Source of the DNA: Armatimonadota bacterium
GTDB lineage: Bacteria; Armatimonadota; Fimbriimonadia; Fimbriimonadales; Fimbriimonadaceae
Assembly: GCA_020161505.1 (NCBI GenBank)
Contig: JAIUNY010000016.1
Location: forward strand, 1-63,293
Direction: 5' to 3'
Length of the DNA stretch: 63,293 bases
Below, in pieces: positions 1 to 8,965 of the stretch. Numbering within the stretch: position 1 is the stretch's first letter; every line of letters begins with the position of its first letter. The position numbers were made by a program, and so were the translations under genes. Under the pieces are notes generated by a model. That model was given only the letters and a program-made list of their open reading frames with translations. It had not been told where the DNA came from and made no database searches.

Positions 1-84
1 GCCGAGGCCACCCATCGCGGAAATGGCGAAACCTGGGTGATCAACCAGCGGAAAGAGCTTCGGCAAACGCGGGAACCCAAGTAG
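1..84 (+). CDS. 3' end of an unidentified protein (partial)
   Basis: Frame 1 is open from the window edge to a TAG at 82-84, giving 27 residues that end in a basic tail (KELRQTREPK). The start lies outside the window. Nothing in this short tail identifies a family. The reading is uncertain because so few codons are visible. Confidence 0.35.
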   Translation, partial: AEATHRGNGETWVINQRKELRQTREPK

Positions 85-387
85 GACGATCGAGGCGCGC
101 TTTACCCAGTCCGAAATACCAGACTATTGCTACATGGTGACACCGCTCCGGTGTCGCCTAGCGACGGCGCTCAGGTATCCCACACCGCATTTTCTTTTCC
201 CCAAACCATGCGACAATGAAAGAGCAGCATGGAGGCTCGGATGATTCCTTTCGCTCGACTCACGTTCATTCTCACCCTCACCACAACGCTATCCACCGCG
301 TCCCTCGCCCGGGCCGAGCTCGTGCCGGTAGATAGCGTACGCTCCCCCGCCGCGGCGAAAACTCCCAATACCGCCGCCTACGCCGAC
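85..387. other. Gap with no convincing gene
   Basis: About 300 bases between the partial gene and the HAF-repeat gene. A plus-strand frame from 229 begins like a signal peptide but then runs antisense through the HAF repeats, so it is not called. No clear terminator or promoter was seen. Confidence 0.4.
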
Positions 388-1140
388 TCACCGGCCTGCG
401 CGAGAATGCAGCTCGCCGCCCTCTACGCCGCTGCCACCGACGACCCAACCGGTCACGTTGATGGCCCGGGCGAGACTGAAATCGGCTCCTCCATCCAAAT
501 CGCCCAAGTCGTTCATCCCTCGGCCCGGATCCCACAAAAATGCTCTCAGTCCTCCCGATGCGTCGCTGCTGCCGACAATCTGACCCGCATCGTTGATCCC
601 CGCCGCGCGGCTGCTCTGGGCCCCGCCAGGGAGCTCGCCAATATCTTGCATCCCATTCGTCGAATCCCAACGATAAGCCCGGAAACCTGCCGCGCCGTCA
701 CTCGATCCCGCAATTTGGCCAAAGTTATTGATCCCATTGGCGTAACTCGCGTTTGTTCCTCCCGATAAATCGCCGAGGTCAATCATGCCGTTGACAGGAT
801 CCCACCGGAATCCACGATCACCCATGCTCGCCCGGCCCGTGCCGACCACGTGCCCGGCATTGTTGATGCCTACGCCAAGGCTATCATTGGAACCGCCAGG
901 AAGATCGCCGATGCTGACCATGCCGTTCAGGGCATCCCAGATGAAGGCGTTGTTGCCGGGCCCCACGTTGCTCCAACCCGTCACCTGACCCGAATCGTTG
1001 ATGCCCGAGGCTGTGCTGAAATCGGTGCCTCCGGCCAGGTCGCCGAGGTCGGTGAGGGAGTAGGTTTGCGAGAATCCGGCGCACGTTAAGGCGCCCACAG
1101 TCCACACCAAACCGAGTCGATAAAGTTTGTTTCTGGTCAA
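388..1140 (-). CDS. HAF-repeat exported protein
   Basis: About 250 residues. After a hydrophobic signal-like stretch (LGLVWTVGALTCAGFSQ) the protein is built from five repeats of roughly 37 residues with the pattern GINDAGQIVG...AFLWD...MNDLGDLxGG, the HAF family motif; these proteins are extracellular and of unknown function. I prefer a TTG start at 1140 because a GGAGAGG ribosome site sits just before it; an in-frame ATG lies at 1161. The last repeat breaks off at the stop, without the AFLWD element and without a PEP-CTERM anchor, so the C-terminus may be truncated or frameshifted. Confidence 0.75.
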   Translation of the reverse strand: MTRNKLYRLGLVWTVGALTCAGFSQTYSLTDLGDLAGGTDFSTASGINDSGQVTGWSNVGPGNNAFIWDALNGMVSIGDLPGGSNDSLGVGINNAGHVVGTGRASMGDRGFRWDPVNGMIDLGDLSGGTNASYANGINNFGQIAGSSDGAAGFRAYRWDSTNGMQDIGELPGGAQSSRAAGINDAGQIVGSSDASGGLRAFLWDPGRGMNDLGDLDGGADFSLARAINVTGWVVGGSGVEGGELHSRAGR

Positions 1141-1282
1141 GTTTTCCTCTCCATGAGCCACGTTGCATGGCGTGCTCAGGCTTGCAGTATAAACGTCGAG
1201 CAGGAAATGACCAAGTTTTGCACCTCAAGGTGTAGCGGATTTCCGGTGTTCTCGAACCGCGCACACTAGTGGCACGGAGCGG

Positions 1283-1861
1283 CTACCCCTCCAGCTGGCT
1301 TTTCATCGAAGCGAAGAGCTCGCCCCAGGCTTTGCGGAGGCCGTCGGCTTCGGCGCGGGATTGGATGCGCTGGTGATTGAGGGTGATTCCGGTTTTGCCG
1401 CCCTTTTCGACGAAAGCACAGTCCACCAGACTCGGGGCATCGATTCCGGCGGTCTGCCAGCTCAGGCGGATGTCTTTGCCGGGGCGGAGCCGGAGCCAGA
1501 CTCCGGAGTGGCCGTCGGGATCGGCATACACTTCACCTTCTGCGGCTGATCCCGCCATCAGCGCGTAAATCACGGTAACCGGAGCGGCGATCGACTTGGT
1601 GACGCAGATGTTGTAGCCCTCGGCGAGACCATCCTTCTTCAGGATTCCTTTGCTGGCCTCATACTCCACCCAAATCGTGGTCTCCCACCACATATCGCCG
1701 GGGCGATGACGCATTTCCCAGATCGTCTTGATCACATCTCGCCGACCAGAATTCGGGTGATGCTCTTCGATCCAGGCGAACCATTCGGCAAAGGTTCTGC
1801 CCGTCGCTGCGAGGCAGGATTCATCGGTAACGGGGAAGTCGGGCTCGAGAGTGACGCGCAT
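1283..1861 (-). CDS. SRPBCC / AHSA1-like domain protein
   Basis: 192 residues. An N-terminal segment (TGRTFAEWFAWIEEHH, GRRDVIKTIWE) precedes a START-like lipid/ligand-binding fold of the Hsp90-activator (AHSA1) type, seen in WWETTIWVEYE, the basic YALMAG/GEVYADPDGHSG stretch and a final amphipathic helix ending in FASMKSQLEG. Such proteins bind small hydrophobic ligands; the ligand here is unknown. It lies downstream of DAHP synthase on the same strand with an 84-base gap. The family assignment rests on overall pattern and is moderately secure. Confidence 0.65.
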   Translation of the reverse strand: MRVTLEPDFPVTDESCLAATGRTFAEWFAWIEEHHPNSGRRDVIKTIWEMRHRPGDMWWETTIWVEYEASKGILKKDGLAEGYNICVTKSIAAPVTVIYALMAGSAAEGEVYADPDGHSGVWLRLRPGKDIRLSWQTAGIDAPSLVDCAFVEKGGKTGITLNHQRIQSRAEADGLRKAWGELFASMKSQLEG

Positions 1862-1945
1862 CGGATTGGTTCCACGGTGATTGATCGGGAGGTTTCCCTG
1901 GCAATCACCCGCGTATCTTAACCGATACAGACCGAACAGTGGTGC

Positions 1946-2992
1946 TTACTTGACCGCGTTTGCGAGGGTATCGAGCATTTCGAGCGTGGTTTCCCAGTTC
2001 ACGCAGGCGTCGGTGATGCTTTGGCCGTGGGTCATCTCTTTGCCTTCGGCCCAATCCTGACGGCCTTCGACCAGATGACTCTCAATCATCACACCGAAGA
2101 TCCGGCCTTGGCCGGTTCGAATTTGGTTGGCGACTTCTTTGGCGACCGCAGGTTGCTTGCGATGATCTTTGGCACTGTTGCCGTGGCTGCAATCCACCAT
2201 CACGCTGGGCCGGAGCCCGGCTTTGGTCAGGCGTTCGCAGGCTTCGGCAATATGGAATGTCTCGAAATTCGGGCCATTTTGTCCGCCACGCAGGATGATG
2301 TGGCACGTGTCGTTGCCGCTCGTCTGGCTGAGCGCAGCGACTCCATCCTTGGTCGTGCTGGGGAACCAGTGGCTTTTCGCGGCGGCAAGAACCGCATCGA
2401 CCGCAGGCTGGATCCGGCCATCGGTGGCGTTTTTGAACCCCACGGGCATCGAAAGTCCGCTGGCGAGTTCGCGGTGGGTTTGGCTCTCGACCGTGCGCGC
2501 GCCGATGGCGCCCCATGCAATGAGGTCGGCGGTGTGCTGGGGCACGGTGGTGTCCAAAAACTCGGTTCCCGCAGGGATTCCGATCTCGGCGAGATCACGC
2601 AGGAATCCGCGAGCGAGACGCAGTCCCTTGTTGATCTTGTGGGTGCCATCCAGCTCTGGATCGTTGATGAGACCCTTCCAGCCATCCACCGTTCGCGGCT
2701 TCTCAAAATACGCCCGCATCACGATGTAAAGCTTTTCGGAATAGTCGTGGTGGGCTTGTTTGAGCTTGGTTGCGTACTCCAAGCAGGCGTCCGGATCATG
2801 GACGCTGCAGGGTCCCGCGATCACGAGAACTCGCGAATCTTGGCCCCGAATGATCGATTCGATCACGGCGCGAGCCTCAAAAACGACATCGCTGTGCCGC
2901 TCCGACCGGGGGATTTCCTCGGTCAGAATCGCGGGTTGGATCAACGGCCTGGTTTGGCGGATCCGGATGTCGTCGACGCGTCGCTCGCTCAT
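1946..2992 (-). CDS. aroG: 3-deoxy-7-phosphoheptulonate (DAHP) synthase, class I
   Basis: 348 residues, normal length for the AroF/G/H type. It condenses phosphoenolpyruvate and erythrose 4-phosphate, the first step of the shikimate pathway, in the cytoplasm. Visible signatures are IAGPCSVHDP (residues 58-67, with the metal-ligand Cys at 62), AYFEKPRTVDGWKG (from residue 94), CSHGNSAKDH and the late GVMIESHL, which carry the remaining metal and substrate contacts. No extra regulatory ACT or chorismate mutase domain is fused. The ATG at 2992 follows a possible TACAAC box (plus strand 3005-3010). The symbol is by family; which feedback type it is cannot be told from the sequence. Confidence 0.93.
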   Translation of the reverse strand: MSERRVDDIRIRQTRPLIQPAILTEEIPRSERHSDVVFEARAVIESIIRGQDSRVLVIAGPCSVHDPDACLEYATKLKQAHHDYSEKLYIVMRAYFEKPRTVDGWKGLINDPELDGTHKINKGLRLARGFLRDLAEIGIPAGTEFLDTTVPQHTADLIAWGAIGARTVESQTHRELASGLSMPVGFKNATDGRIQPAVDAVLAAAKSHWFPSTTKDGVAALSQTSGNDTCHIILRGGQNGPNFETFHIAEACERLTKAGLRPSVMVDCSHGNSAKDHRKQPAVAKEVANQIRTGQGRIFGVMIESHLVEGRQDWAEGKEMTHGQSITDACVNWETTLEMLDTLANAVK

Positions 2993-3128
2993 GCGCTAGG
3001 CTGGGTTGTACCAGAGGGGGCCCGCCTGCGCCGGGATTGCAAAGCGCGTTTCTAACCAAACCTTATTCCTCCGATCACGCCGCCTTAACGTGATTCCGGC
3101 ATATCTAGGAAGTCTCGGAGTCATTCCT

Positions 3129-4025
3129 ATGCGCACTCGTGCTTTCACCCTCATCGAGCTCCTCGTCGTGATCGCGATCATCGCGATCCTCGCCGCGATT
3201 CTTTTCCCCGTCTTTGCTCAAGCAAAATCAGCCGCCAAGCGAACCCAAAGCCTGTCGAACCAAAAGCAACTCGGCACCGCCATGATGCTCTACGCGGGCG
3301 ACTACGACGACTACATGCCAGAAACCGGCTGGGATGGCCCATGCTCCGAGCCGTTGCCGCAGTCGGGTAGCCAATTCGTCCGTGTCGGCGACGACTACTT
3401 CAGCGGAGTCTTCTCCTTTGGCCTCGCAACCCTGCCCTACACCAAGAACAAGGAAATGCTGAAGTGTCCTCAGGATGATGCTCCGGCGGTGTTCAACAAG
3501 CTCAACTCGTTCTGCTTTGAGGCTCAGCTGATCGCGGCGGGGATCCCGGGGGCTTACTCGGGGATGCGAAGCGTGCCCAACGCCATGATGAAGGTCTTCC
3601 CGATGAGCTACGCGGGCAACTACTTCCTCAGCCAAACCTATTCTCTCACGGCGGCGGGCCCGCGCAGTGCACGCAATCTCTCGAAGATGTACAACATGAG
3701 CGCGATCAACGCGCCCTCGAATGTCTTCTTCGCCACCGATGCGGGATCGACTGTGAGCACCACGACGGGCAACTTCTTTGCTGGCTGGTACATCGCTCCG
3801 GGCTACGACGTGGCCGGTCGATGGGTCAAGGGGATGCGCCACACCGGAGGACGCAACTGGACCTTCACCGATGGCCATGCGAAGTTCTTCCGCGATGACA
3901 GCATCCTGAAGGCACTCGGCACCAACAAGTCGCAGGCCGAGGTGATCTTGGCCTACCAACAAAAGGGCATCTACACCTACCCGGAGACCGATTCGGCGAA
4001 CTATGTTCGCCCCAGCAACTACTGA
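3129..4025 (+). CDS. Type II pseudopilin, H-X9-DG (DUF1559) family
   Basis: 298 residues. It begins with a type IV prepilin-like signal, [16 protein letters not shown], with the conserved Glu five residues after the cleavage point and a long hydrophobic helix. The C-terminal region carries the H-X9-DG motif ([13 protein letters not shown]) found in large families of pseudopilins in Planctomycetota and Armatimonadota. The start at 3129 has a GGAG about nine bases upstream; the frame is open further upstream but only this ATG gives a proper prepilin leader. Likely exported and processed by a prepilin peptidase; the exact role is unknown. A terminator follows directly. Confidence 0.88.
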   Translation: MRTRAFTLIELLVVIAIIAILAAILFPVFAQAKSAAKRTQSLSNQKQLGTAMMLYAGDYDDYMPETGWDGPCSEPLPQSGSQFVRVGDDYFSGVFSFGLATLPYTKNKEMLKCPQDDAPAVFNKLNSFCFEAQLIAAGIPGAYSGMRSVPNAMMKVFPMSYAGNYFLSQTYSLTAAGPRSARNLSKMYNMSAINAPSNVFFATDAGSTVSTTTGNFFAGWYIAPGYDVAGRWVKGMRHTGGRNWTFTDGHAKFFRDDSILKALGTNKSQAEVILAYQQKGIYTYPETDSANYVRPSNY

Positions 4026-4040
4026 GGTTCGGCTTACCAA

Positions 4041-4076
4041 GCCCCGAATCCCGTGAGAGGGTCTCGGGGCTTTCTT
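4041..4076 (+). terminator. Rho-independent terminator
   Basis: Perfect 7-bp stem (4041-4047 with 4064-4070, GCCCCGA/TCGGGGC) followed by TTTCTT. It ends the pseudopilin transcript before the LacI gene. Confidence 0.8.
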
Positions 4077-4110
4077 CTGCCTCGAACTCTGTTCCGATAC
4101 AACCAATAAG

Positions 4111-4116
4111 TACAAT
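4111..4116 (+). promoter_or_regulatory. -10 box TACAAT of a leaderless LacI-family gene
   Basis: TACAAT is separated by exactly six bases from the GTG start at 4123, so transcription would begin at or next to the start codon. No ribosome-binding site is present. Confidence 0.65.
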
Positions 4117-4122
4117 AGCGCG

Positions 4123-5151
4123 GTGCCAGATCGTCCCTCCCTCCCCAAGCGCGTGACTCTTAAGCATGTCGCTGAAGAAGCTGGGGTTTCCATCCAGACG
4201 GCCTCGCACGTGCTTTCCGGAAATTTGAAAGTTCGACTTCCGGAATCAACGCGAGAACGCGTGAGGGAAGCAGCCCTCAAGGTCGGGTACCAACCCAATC
4301 GACACGCACAGGCGATGCGTAGCGGTAAGACCAACGTGATTTCGGTCTGGATGCCCATCGATCGCCTCAATCTGAGTTACTTGCATTTTCTGCAGCACAT
4401 TTCTCGAAGAGCACTGGCGAGCGGTTATGAACTGATGATCGCCGGGCTCGATCGCAACACCGCACTCCTTCCCAACGGACCCTCTCCCACGAACTGGCCG
4501 GTCGATGGCGTGATCAGTATCGATGCGGGCAAGGCCGTGGAGGCGTATCGCAAAAATCCGGCGAACGATCATGTTCCCGTGTGCGTGCTGGGCTTCGAAC
4601 TGGAGGCCAATGGCGACGCGGTTGGCTGGAATCTCTATGAATCCTACAAGCAACTGACTCAGCAGATGATTGCCCAGGGGCGCAGCAACATCGTGCATGT
4701 CACGCTCGACTGGGTGCTCGCTGATTTCCCTCGGGAGCAGCGTCGGCGTGGTTACACCGAAGCCATGGAAGAGGCTGGTTTGAAGCCTCGATTCGTCGCG
4801 GTTTCGGATGAAACCACGACCGCGTCTCATGCGGCGGTGGACGACTTCCTGAGCCGATTCCCCGAAACCGATGGCCTTGCCTGTATGACGGACACCCTCG
4901 CGGTGGGAGCGGGCCGCGCCGCGCTCGAGCGTGGACACTCGATTCCGGAGGATCTGGTGCTGTGGGGTCTGGGCAACTATCCCGTCGGGCAGGAATTCGC
5001 GGTGCCAGTGACCACCATCGAAATTCCGTTCGCAGCGGTCGTGGATCGAGCTTGGAACTGGTTGATCGAAAGAATCGCCAGCCCAGAAATGGCTCCCCGC
5101 GAGACCGTCGTTTCGATGCACATCATCGAGCGAGCCTCAACCGGAAGCTAG
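4123..5151 (+). CDS. LacI-family transcriptional regulator
   Basis: 342 residues, the normal length. The N-terminal helix-turn-helix and hinge helix (residues 9-60) include VTLKHVAEEAGVSIQTASHV and the YQPNRHAQAMRSG hinge; the rest is a periplasmic-binding-protein fold typical of sugar-responsive repressors, with the family's DGLACMTDTLAVGAGRAALE segment. It reads from a GTG start behind a leaderless promoter. It does not sit in an obvious sugar operon, so its ligand and targets are unknown; LacI-type palindromes elsewhere in the window (near 25830 and 33828) are possible targets. Its stop codon overlaps that of the convergent gene in the four bases CTAG. Confidence 0.92.
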   Translation: MPDRPSLPKRVTLKHVAEEAGVSIQTASHVLSGNLKVRLPESTRERVREAALKVGYQPNRHAQAMRSGKTNVISVWMPIDRLNLSYLHFLQHISRRALASGYELMIAGLDRNTALLPNGPSPTNWPVDGVISIDAGKAVEAYRKNPANDHVPVCVLGFELEANGDAVGWNLYESYKQLTQQMIAQGRSNIVHVTLDWVLADFPREQRRRGYTEAMEEAGLKPRFVAVSDETTTASHAAVDDFLSRFPETDGLACMTDTLAVGAGRAALERGHSIPEDLVLWGLGNYPVGQEFAVPVTTIEIPFAAVVDRAWNWLIERIASPEMAPRETVVSMHIIERASTGS

Positions 5152-5891
5152 CGGTTCCAGGCCTGAGAACACACCTTGGCGTACTTCGTGGCGAGTTTGT
5201 AGGCGTATTTGTCAAAGAAATCGCCCATGATTCGCACGAAGCTTCCGCCGATAAACAGGAACTCAACGAGCATGATGAGGGCTCCTGCTGGGGTGTTCTT
5301 TCCTGCTTCCGGGTTGATGAGGGTGATCAACGTGAGAATCGGGCCAGCGATGAGGATATTGGCGGTGCTGAACACAATCGCCACGGGGAGGGCGGCCTTG
5401 TGTACCGGCAACATGTCGCGTTGGAGTTCAAAAAACCGGTGGGCTGGATCAGGGTGGGCGTTGCGGTAGATGGTTCGGTTATCAAGAAACCATCCAATTT
5501 GGAACCCAATCGCGGTGACAAAGTAGCAAAGAGCCGGGGTGGAGAACAATCCCACCCATTGGTTCTGGTTGCTGTACTGCAGGTAACCGCCCAGCACAAT
5601 CCCAATCAGGTTCGTCCAGCCGGTGGCGAAAAAGACTCCCATCAGCTTGCCGCGGAAGATCGCGGGCAGCATGTCGAGATCGGCGTGACCTGTATCGAGG
5701 TGCTTGCGAAGCTCCAGGGCGGATTTGGTTGCGGCAAGATCCTCTTTCAGGCGCCGGGCGTGGTAGCGCAGGCTGAACATGTCCCGAACGGACTGCCAAG
5801 GAGTTCTCGTATGGGTTGGGTGGAAGACTTCCGACCATCCATGATGCCCATCACTTGGGGTTTCGGGCGGAGTCGGAGTTTGATCGGACAT
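5148..5891 (-). CDS. Polytopic membrane protein of unknown function
   Basis: About 247 residues from the ATG at 5891; an in-frame start lies upstream at 5924. The first 90 residues are hydrophilic (QTPTPPETPSDGHHGWSE and a basic helix), then four hydrophobic segments follow (GVFFATGWTNLIGIVLGG, PALCYFVTAIGFQIGWFL, PVAIVFSTANILIAG, LIMLVEFLFIGGSFV). No catalytic motif was recognised. It converges on the LacI gene and the two stop codons overlap in CTAG at 5148-5151. Confidence 0.7.
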   Translation of the reverse strand: MSDQTPTPPETPSDGHHGWSEVFHPTHTRTPWQSVRDMFSLRYHARRLKEDLAATKSALELRKHLDTGHADLDMLPAIFRGKLMGVFFATGWTNLIGIVLGGYLQYSNQNQWVGLFSTPALCYFVTAIGFQIGWFLDNRTIYRNAHPDPAHRFFELQRDMLPVHKAALPVAIVFSTANILIAGPILTLITLINPEAGKNTPAGALIMLVEFLFIGGSFVRIMGDFFDKYAYKLATKYAKVCSQAWNR

Positions 5892-6102
5892 GAGTTCGCA
5901 CGCGCCTGGCGCAGACCTTTCCACGCATTCGACGCAGTCGGCGTTTCAGGATACCAGAGGCTTCTTACCAGGGTGATCGGCATCGATCGAGGTTCAAGCG
6001 AGGCCCGAGCAGGCTCCGTTCACACGGTCGGGAGTGGAGGCCTTGGTGAGCCATCGAGGGTCGCCCGGAACCTTGCGGTGAGGTGACGCGTTTTTTGTCT
6101 CG

Positions 6103-6498
6103 GTGGATGATTCCAGACCCTTGCGAGATACCCTCATGCAGCGAATACTGGATGGTTTGGCGCACCTTGCGAAATGGGGGTTGATTGGCGTCGTGACTAC
6201 GTTCTTGACGTCCCCTTTTTGGTATCCGCTCCTGCCACATCCTGCCGATTCTGGATCGCCCGACTCCGATGCGGCTCTCACCATTTCTTGCTCGCCTGAT
6301 CCCTGTCGAATCGGGCGAGTGTTCCAGCAGGGGATGGAACTCAAGCCTTACTTCGGGAACTACTCCGCCCGATCGGGATGGACTGAGTGGTCAATCGAGG
6401 TCGATGGCGTTATGGTGACGCAGAGGGTCGATGTTCCCGTGGGTGAGGTGTATGGATGGGTTCAGCGAACCGAGGGCTTCATTTCGATGACGAACTAG
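6103..6498 (+). CDS. Hypothetical protein with one membrane segment
   Basis: 131 residues from a GTG at 6103, or about 120 from the ATG at 6136. One hydrophobic stretch (WGLIGVVTTFLTSPFWY) is followed by a roughly 85-residue domain with two nearby cysteines (ISCSPDPCRIG). No family recognised. It stands alone between two minus-strand genes, and coding character is reasonable but not strong. Confidence 0.5.
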   Translation: MDDSRPLRDTLMQRILDGLAHLAKWGLIGVVTTFLTSPFWYPLLPHPADSGSPDSDAALTISCSPDPCRIGRVFQQGMELKPYFGNYSARSGWTEWSIEVDGVMVTQRVDVPVGEVYGWVQRTEGFISMTN

Positions 6499-6555
6499 AA
6501 ACCTGCTCCCAATCAACGGCGCGCAAGAGCTCGAGGGGACTCACCTCTCGGATAC

Positions 6556-7776
6556 TCAACTCCCCAGAAGCCAGTTCGCGGCGTTGAGAAGTGCGCGGCT
6601 TTGATGATAGCCTTCTGTCCAGCCATCCGATTTCCCGCGACCTGCCTCGGCATTGAGCTCCGGGGTGAGGTAAGGAATCCAGCCCTTGTGGGTCGTGTCG
6701 ACTTGGTACGAAATGATGAAGCCCCACAATTTGGTGAGTGCATCGCCGTACTGAGGAGCCGATGACCCGAGTTTATGGTGCAGGAACGCCAGGGCATTCA
6801 GGAACTCGGCTTGAACCCACCAGATGCGCTGCGCGTTGTGGATTCGACCAAAAGGAGTCCCATCGCTCGCCAGAGAACCGTTCAGAGGATCAACCGCGAC
6901 TCGCAAGGAGTTGTCGACGAGGGCCCGTGCCGCGGCCATGGAAGCTTCGTCATCGATCCGCCCCAGGGTTTCTGCTGCTTCCAGCATCAAGAAGCCCGCT
7001 TCGACGTTGTGTCCATAGCTGTCCGGGCCAGGAACGGGCTGCCATGAATTGGTGTAGCTTTCATGCAGACTCCCCGGACGCACATACATTTTGGTGAGCA
7101 TGATCCGGTGAATCTCTTCGATGCGGCTGGCGAGAAGATTGTCTGGCTCGGCTTTGTAAAGTTCGGTGAAGGCCTCCAGCAGATGCATGTGGGTGTTGCT
7201 GCTTCGGAATCCGATGCCGGGGCCGACCATTTTGGCCAGACTGCTGCCGTCGTCATCGACAGGAGTTCCTGAGTCGCTCAGAACCTCGAAGTACCCGCCA
7301 TGGACTGGGTCATGGGCGTTCTCATCCAGCCATGCGAAAGTCTGCCGGGCAAGGCCCAGGCTTTCGGTGGAATGAGTGGCGCGGGCGTGCGCGGCCAGAG
7401 CATAGATCGCGAATGCGATTCCGTAGGCGTGCTTCGGTTCTTTGGCATCGACCGGGGTGCCGTCAACCCGGATCGACCATTGAAATCCTCCATTGTCCTC
7501 GTCGTGAAGGCGATCCATCAAGAATCGCAGACCATGATCGGCATAGCGGCGCATTTCGGTGCGGCGCTCCGGGAGGGCATCCATCGCCTTGCTTGCCACC
7601 CACGTGTGGCGGGCTTGGTAAACCAGCGATCGCACGCCATCGTCCTGAGCCGTCCACTTGCTGTCGAAATTCTGGACAAATCCCCCGCGCGGATCCATGC
7701 ACCTCGGAAACCAGGCATCGATCACATGCTCGCGGAAGTTCTGCAACAGGTCGCCGGAAGTCGGCATCTCGATCAT
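6556..7776 (-). CDS. AGE-family sugar 2-epimerase/isomerase
   Basis: 406 residues, the usual length for N-acylglucosamine 2-epimerase and cellobiose/mannose epimerase enzymes with an (alpha/alpha)6 barrel. Family signatures include YQARHTWVASKA, GGFQWSIRVDG, KHAYGIAFAIYAL, HDPVHGGYFEVLS, SNTHMHLLEAFTELY, YGHNVEAGFLMLEAAE and RIWWVQAEFLNAL; the conserved His residues in the HMH, GHN and late W.YQ region are catalytic in the family. It probably interconverts aldoses or disaccharide reducing ends; the exact substrate cannot be read. It lies 31 bases after corA on the same strand, so the two may be co-transcribed. Confidence 0.9.
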   Translation of the reverse strand: MIEMPTSGDLLQNFREHVIDAWFPRCMDPRGGFVQNFDSKWTAQDDGVRSLVYQARHTWVASKAMDALPERRTEMRRYADHGLRFLMDRLHDEDNGGFQWSIRVDGTPVDAKEPKHAYGIAFAIYALAAHARATHSTESLGLARQTFAWLDENAHDPVHGGYFEVLSDSGTPVDDDGSSLAKMVGPGIGFRSSNTHMHLLEAFTELYKAEPDNLLASRIEEIHRIMLTKMYVRPGSLHESYTNSWQPVPGPDSYGHNVEAGFLMLEAAETLGRIDDEASMAAARALVDNSLRVAVDPLNGSLASDGTPFGRIHNAQRIWWVQAEFLNALAFLHHKLGSSAPQYGDALTKLWGFIISYQVDTTHKGWIPYLTPELNAEAGRGKSDGWTEGYHQSRALLNAANWLLGS

Positions 7777-7807
7777 AGCCTCAGCTTACACGAGCCGCTT
7801 GCGAATC

Positions 7808-8842
7808 CTACCGCCCGTTTCGGAACCAGCCTTTCCGCCAAAAGAGAATGAGCTGGAACGTCGCCACAAGAATCATGACGATCCAGATGAGGAGATACCC
7901 GTTGGGCCAGCTCAGTTCCGGCATGCTCCAAGGGCCAGCCTCGGGATTGAAGTTCATTCCGTACACCCCCACGATGAAGGTGAGAGGGATGAACACAACC
8001 GAGATCAGAGTCAGGACTTTCATGATCTCGTTCATGCGGTTGTTTACCGAGTTGATCTGCAAGTCCGTGAGATCGCTTGCCATCGCCCGATAAGTCTCGA
8101 CGAGATCAATCGCCAGCACCGCTCGATCGTAGGCGTCGCGGAAGTATTTGACGTGCTCCTCCGAGACGTAAGGGTTTTCTTCGCTCATCAGGGCAGGGAT
8201 GGACTCTCGGTACGGGGCCAGGGCGCGGCGGAGCTTCAGCAAGGTGCGCTTGCGAGCGTGAAGCATGTGGATGGTTGCGTTGCCGGGCGATTCGATGACG
8301 CTGTCTTCGAGGTCGCTCAGTTCGTCACCCAGTTTCTCGATCACCGGGAGCATCGCGGTGATGATGTGCTCCAAGATCACCGCGGCGAGAAAGTCCGGGC
8401 CGCGCTGACGAAGTTTCGTGCTCGGGTCTTCCAGGCTGTCTCGGAGTCGGACAAGGCAATCTTCGGGGGTGAATTGGGTGGTGAGGAGGAAATTCTTCCC
8501 GAGAAACAGAGAGACATTGTCGCTAGTGTATTCGCCCTCGGCATCTCGGTGAGTTTCGATGAGGTTGCAGACGGTGAGGCTGTGGTTCCGAAAAATCTCC
8601 GTTTTGCCTCTTTGATCGCGGTTGATCGCATCGTGGATGGCCAGGGGGTGGAGGCCGAAATCATCGGCGATCGCGAGGAGCCCTCCGTGGGCTTCTGGCT
8701 CGTCGATGTGTACCCAGAGCACGGTCGCCCAGTCGCGAATCGCGGCGAGCTCGGTTCGGCTCACGCTTTGGATCGGCAGAAGTCGGTCCGGCGAATAGGC
8801 AAGTACGCGCACACGGATATCGGCAGAAGCTGGCGTCGTCAT
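7808..8842 (-). CDS. corA: CorA-type magnesium/divalent cation transporter
   Basis: About 344 residues from the ATG at 8842 (a TTG lies at 8851). The large cytoplasmic domain contains LRDSLED and the long stalk helix region VIESPGNATIHMLHARKRTL; two C-terminal membrane helices follow, the first ending in the YGMN selectivity motif (GMN at about residues 295-297) and the second ending in a basic tail. These are the defining features of the CorA/Alr1 family of pentameric Mg2+ channels in the inner membrane. It diverges from the xylose-isomerase-like gene across a 123-base gap holding a palindrome. Confidence 0.92.
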   Translation of the reverse strand: MTTPASADIRVRVLAYSPDRLLPIQSVSRTELAAIRDWATVLWVHIDEPEAHGGLLAIADDFGLHPLAIHDAINRDQRGKTEIFRNHSLTVCNLIETHRDAEGEYTSDNVSLFLGKNFLLTTQFTPEDCLVRLRDSLEDPSTKLRQRGPDFLAAVILEHIITAMLPVIEKLGDELSDLEDSVIESPGNATIHMLHARKRTLLKLRRALAPYRESIPALMSEENPYVSEEHVKYFRDAYDRAVLAIDLVETYRAMASDLTDLQINSVNNRMNEIMKVLTLISVVFIPLTFIVGVYGMNFNPEAGPWSMPELSWPNGYLLIWIVMILVATFQLILFWRKGWFRNGR

Positions 8843-8914
8843 GGGGCTCAAAAAGGAGACGATTCAGACGAGGTTTCTGGCGGCACCAGGGGGGAAATCG
8901 GGTGAAAGGGTGGA

Positions 8915-8932
8915 TGTCGAAACGATTCGACA
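8915..8932. promoter_or_regulatory. Operator-like palindrome upstream of the xylose-isomerase-like gene
   Basis: TGTCGAAACGATTCGACA is an 18-base near-perfect palindrome with a central CG and one mismatched pair. It ends 18 bases before the -10 box at 8951 and so overlaps the -35 region. LacI-type and AraR-type repressors bind sites of this kind; the GntR regulator encoded two genes on is the obvious candidate. Confidence 0.5.
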
Positions 8933-8950
8933 AAACCAAGAAAATCCGGG

Positions 8951-8956
8951 TATAAG
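8951..8956 (+). promoter_or_regulatory. -10 box TATAAG
   Basis: TATAAG lies nine bases before the ATG at 8966 and is followed by GGGGAG, so the transcript would have a leader of only a few bases. Confidence 0.5.
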
Positions 8957-8965
8957 GGGAGAATC

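Noticed and set aside
360-387. Second selenocysteine TGA at the end of the HAF protein
   Set aside because: No redox context and no hairpin at the right distance; the downstream frame is Gly/Arg low-complexity.
229-768. Plus-strand frame starting like a signal peptide with a GGAGG site
   Set aside because: Most of it is antisense to the HAF repeats on the minus strand, whose repeat structure makes the minus frame clearly the real one.
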